This document shows positions 61,749-64,000 of a stretch of DNA of 64,000 bases, in pieces (the first letter of the stretch is position 1; each line of letters starts with the position of its first letter). Location: NCBI RefSeq assembly GCF_900187065.1, contig NZ_LT906483.1, positions 3,906,001 to 3,970,000 on the forward strand. The letters are read 5' to 3'. The notes under the pieces were generated by a model. The model was not told the DNA's origin. It was given only the letters and a program-made list of their open reading frames with translations, and ran no database searches. This stretch comes from Mycolicibacterium thermoresistibile. GTDB lineage: Bacteria > Actinomycetota > Actinomycetes > Mycobacteriales > Mycobacteriaceae. A program made the translations under genes and the position numbers.

Positions 61749-62876
61749 ATGACCGACATCCCAGACGCATTCGCCGCCACCGACGCACAGGACGAGCTGC
61801 GCCGAACGGTGCGCGGGTTCTTCGAGAAGAAGATGCCCGAGCACGAGGTGCGCCGCATCATGGAGACGCCCGAGGGCTACGACCGCGCGGTGTGGCGCCA
61901 GATGGCCGACCAGCTCGGGCTCCAGGGGGTGGCCATCCCCGAGGAGTTCGGCGGCAGCGGCTTCGGCTACTCGGAGCTGGGCGTTGTCGTCGAGGAAACC
62001 GGCCGCGCGCTGCTGCCCGGCCCGTTCTTCGGCTCGGTCGTGCTGGCCGGCACGGCCCTGCTGTGCAGTGCCGACGACGCCGCCAAGTCGCGGTACCTGC
62101 CCGGCATCGCGACCGGTGAGACCATCGCGGCGCTGGCGCTGACCGAGCAGTCCGGGCGGTGGAGCGCCGATGCCGTCCAGACCACCGCGCGTCACGACGG
62201 CGGCCGCTGGATAATCAACGGCAGCAAGACATTCGTCCTTGACGGCCACGCCGCCGACCTGCTGCTGGTGGCGGCTCGGACGGACAGCGGCATCTCACTG
62301 CTGGCGGTCGATCAGACCGAGGGCCTGACCCGGCGGATGCTCTCGACGCTGGACCCGACCCGGCGGCAGGGCCGCATCGACTTCACCGACACCCCCGCCG
62401 AGTTGATCGGGGCCGAGGGGCAGGCGTGGCCGTCGTTGTCGCACGCCCTCGATATCGCTGCCGCCCTCCTGGCTCTCGAGCAGGTGGGCGGCGCGCAGCG
62501 GTGCCTGGAGATCGCCGTGGACTACGCCAAGACCCGTCACCAGTTCGGCAAGCCGATCGGGTCGTTCCAGGCGATCCGTCACCGGTTTGCCGATCTGATG
62601 CTGGAGATCGAGTGTGCCCGTGGCGCAGCGCAGTACGCCGTGTACGCCGCCGCACGGGGGCTGGACGAGCTTCCGGCGGCCGCCTCGCTGGCCAAGGCGT
62701 ACTGCACGGACGTCTACACCAAGGCGGCCGGGGCGAACATCCAGATCCACGGCGGAATCGGGTTCACCTGGGAGCATCCCGCGCACATGTACTTCAAGCG
62801 GGCGAAGTCATCGGAGCACCTGCTGGGCGACGCCGCCTACCACCGCGGCCTGCTCGCCGACCGCGCCGGGATCTAG
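61749..62876 (+). CDS. Acyl-CoA dehydrogenase (FadE-type)
   Basis: A 375-residue protein from the ATG at 61,749, 1 bp after the SnoaL stop. N-terminal QDELRRTVRGFFEKKMP, middle domain with IAALALTEQSGRWSADA in place of the EPEAGSD motif, and a complete C-terminal domain: YAKTRHQFGKPIGSFQAIRHRFADLML and IHGGIGFTWEHPAHMYFKRA. The TWEH motif puts it with the smaller FadE subunits at 19,180 and 35,370, but it is longer. It may pair with a larger subunit such as that at 45,698. Its stop overlaps the convergent SDR stop by 4 bp. Confidence 0.9.
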   Translation: MTDIPDAFAATDAQDELRRTVRGFFEKKMPEHEVRRIMETPEGYDRAVWRQMADQLGLQGVAIPEEFGGSGFGYSELGVVVEETGRALLPGPFFGSVVLAGTALLCSADDAAKSRYLPGIATGETIAALALTEQSGRWSADAVQTTARHDGGRWIINGSKTFVLDGHAADLLLVAARTDSGISLLAVDQTEGLTRRMLSTLDPTRRQGRIDFTDTPAELIGAEGQAWPSLSHALDIAAALLALEQVGGAQRCLEIAVDYAKTRHQFGKPIGSFQAIRHRFADLMLEIECARGAAQYAVYAAARGLDELPAAASLAKAYCTDVYTKAAGANIQIHGGIGFTWEHPAHMYFKRAKSSEHLLGDAAYHRGLLADRAGI

Positions 62877-63682
62877 AAATCCGTTCCGCCGTCGATGTTT
62901 ATCGCCGCGCCGGTCGTGTACGCCGCGCGGTCGCTGAGCAGGAACGCGATCAACTCCCCCGCCTCATGTGGGCGGCCGCCGCGGTCGAGTGCCACCCGCA
63001 TGTTCCAGGCCGGGTTGCTCGACAGGTGGGTGTAGATCGCGTCCTCCTCCGCGACGTTGTACTCCGCCGCCCGCTGCGCGCGAATGAAGTCGTTGACCTC
63101 GGTGTCGAACAGCCCCGGACACACGGTGTTGACCCGGATGCCTTCCGCCCCATGGGTTTTCGCTAGGATCTTGGACAGCGTGAGCACCGCGGCCTTGAGC
63201 GCGTTGTACGGCGGAATGAGGATCTTCGGGGCCCGCACGGAATAGGCCGCCGTCGTCACGATCGTCCCGCCGCCGTTGCGCTGCAGGTGGGGAATGACCG
63301 CCCGGCAGGAGCGCACCGTGGCCATCAGGATCGTCTGGTAGTACCAGTCCCACGAGTCGTCGGCGTGCTCGAGGAACGGGCCCTGCTGCTTCATCGGACC
63401 CGCGGTGACGGCCAGGCCACGCAGTGGTCCGAGCCGCTCGGCCGCCTCGTCGATGGCGTGGCGCACACCGTCGCCGGTTGCCGCGGCGTCGACGCTGATA
63501 CCCACGGCACGCACGCCGTGTTGCTCGGCCAGCCCCGCGGCCCTCTCGGTTGCACGATCTCCGTCACGGGCCAGCAATGCCACGTTGGCACCGTCGCGGG
63601 CGAGTTGCTCGGCAGCCGCGTATCCCATGCCGGTGGTCCCGCCGACGATGACGAAGTTGCGTCCGCTCAACCCGAGATCCAT
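62873..63682 (-). CDS. SDR-family dehydrogenase/reductase
   Basis: A 269-residue SDR from the ATG at 63,682 (GGAGG 7 bp upstream). The cofactor loop is GGTTGMG (16-22), the catalytic strand reads VTTAAYSVRAPKILIPPYNALKAAV, with Tyr and Lys in PYNALKA (Y-x3-K). The usual NNAG is replaced by VTAGPM. The C-terminal TGAAINIDGGTDF is typical. Rather divergent, it may belong to the enoyl-reductase or long-chain-hydroxy group. A TGTTC-like site lies 44 bp upstream; the partial TetR gene starts divergently. Confidence 0.87.
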   Translation of the reverse strand: MDLGLSGRNFVIVGGTTGMGYAAAEQLARDGANVALLARDGDRATERAAGLAEQHGVRAVGISVDAAATGDGVRHAIDEAAERLGPLRGLAVTAGPMKQQGPFLEHADDSWDWYYQTILMATVRSCRAVIPHLQRNGGGTIVTTAAYSVRAPKILIPPYNALKAAVLTLSKILAKTHGAEGIRVNTVCPGLFDTEVNDFIRAQRAAEYNVAEEDAIYTHLSSNPAWNMRVALDRGGRPHEAGELIAFLLSDRAAYTTGAAINIDGGTDF

Positions 63683-63875
63683 GCCGCGCCTCCCACCATC
63701 ACCCGACTCAGCAGCGCCACGGAGTGTAACAATTGAACGCACTTTGTCACTATGCTTAGCTATATCGCACGTGATAACCGTCACCGCCACCGCCGGTGTG
63801 CCGGAACACCGCGACACCACGTGTCCCGTAGCATGAACGGGTCAGGACGGCATATCCCAGCGACGAGGGGGTGAC
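63683..63875. other. Divergent intergenic region before the last TetR gene
   Basis: 193 bp between the SDR and TetR starts. It contains the TGTTC-like site at 63,726-63,739 and a lower-GC stretch (63,745-63,775) that could hold promoters in both directions. No gene is seen. Confidence 0.5.
63726..63739 (-). promoter_or_regulatory. TGTTC-like element upstream of the last SDR
   Basis: The minus strand gives CGTTCAATTGTTAC, 11 of 14 matches with an intact centre. It lies 44 bp before the SDR start and 137 bp before the TetR start. Confidence 0.45.
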
Positions 63876-64000
63876 ATGGCGACCCAACGGGCCACGGCCG
63901 ACGTCGAGGAGCAGCACGAATCCGACCGCCGAGACCAGATCCTGGAGGCGGCCAACGCATGTTTCGCCCAGCTTGGGATACACCGCACGAGCGTGCAGGA
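63876..64000 (+). CDS. TetR-family regulator, 5' part (cut by the window end)
   Basis: From the ATG at 63,876 (GAGGGG upstream) 41 codons are visible: a polar N-terminal tail, then DRRDQILEAANACFAQLGIHRTSVQ, the first helices of a TetR DNA-binding domain. The frame is open to the end of the window. It is divergent from an SDR gene with a TGTTC-like site between, the usual layout of a local regulator controlling its neighbour. The rest of the domain and the ligand part are not visible. Confidence 0.78.
   Translation, partial: MATQRATADVEEQHESDRRDQILEAANACFAQLGIHRTSVQ

Overview
The window is high-GC DNA with an actinobacterial, most probably mycobacterial, character. It carries an mceB-to-mceF operon, paired FadE-type acyl-CoA dehydrogenases, several P450s, lipid-transfer-protein (Ltp) type thiolases with DUF35 partners, and promoters that look leaderless. 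A fast-growing environmental mycobacterium (Mycolicibacterium-like) is the best guess, but there is no rRNA or other marker gene here to prove it. No tRNA, rRNA, CRISPR array, transposase, integrase or phage gene was seen.

Layout. (1) 1-2.8 kb: the end of an acyl-CoA dehydrogenase, a DUF1707/LiaF-like protein and a secreted protein with an acidic repeat tail. (2) 3.1-10.7 kb: an mce operon that begins abruptly inside mceB (no yrbE genes, no mceA, no mceB start), runs through mceF and continues into a small membrane protein and a P450. (3) 10.7-16.2 kb, minus strand: hypothetical protein, Ltp/DUF35 pair, Rieske oxygenase, SDR and an enoyl-CoA hydratase. (4) 16.2-25 kb: SRPBCC protein, amidohydrolase and a FadE pair; a divergent P450; then a two-domain CaiB/BaiF CoA-transferase with an OB-fold/Ltp pair. 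(5) 25-34 kb: split MaoC hydratase around an aldehyde dehydrogenase, VOC proteins, three more CoA-transferases and a P450. (6) 34-43 kb: SDR, 3Fe-4S ferredoxin, a second FadE pair, a second amidohydrolase, an SMP-30 lactonase-like protein, SnoaL, SDR and an APH-like kinase. (7) 42.8-57.1 kb: enoyl-CoA hydratases, P450, FadE, nitronate monooxygenase, a fused E1alpha-beta dehydrogenase with a free-standing lipoyl protein, SnoaL, DUF35/Ltp, CoA ligase and an LLM flavin oxidoreductase. (8) 57.2-64 kb: TetR regulator, SDR, hydratase, CoA ligase, SnoaL, FadE, SDR and the start of another TetR regulator.

How it fits together. From about 11 to 64 kb nearly every gene belongs to an oxidative, CoA-dependent breakdown pathway: oxygenation (four P450s, a Rieske protein, flavin enzymes), CoA activation (two ligases, five CoA-transferase domains), dehydrogenation, hydration (seven crotonases plus MaoC), oxidation (SDRs) and carbon-carbon cleavage. 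None of the three thiolase-like proteins keeps the nucleophilic cysteine, so cleavage is probably retro-aldol as in sterol side-chain removal. Two related amidohydrolases and an E1/lipoyl pair point to extra chemistry such as decarboxylation, hydrolysis or oxoacid oxidation. The substrate cannot be read from the sequence; a cyclic or branched lipid-like molecule (steroid, terpenoid or alicyclic acid) fits best.

The most notable signal is a repeated 14-bp element close to TGTTCWATTGTTCA (W = A or T). It lies in promoter regions between about 16.6 and 63.7 kb, often beside leaderless promoters, and is absent from the mce part. It suggests that this roughly 48-kb stretch is a single regulon under a regulator whose operator is a direct repeat of TGTTC, unlike the inverted repeats of KstR or KstR2. 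The TetR genes at 57,221 and 63,876 are the local candidates.
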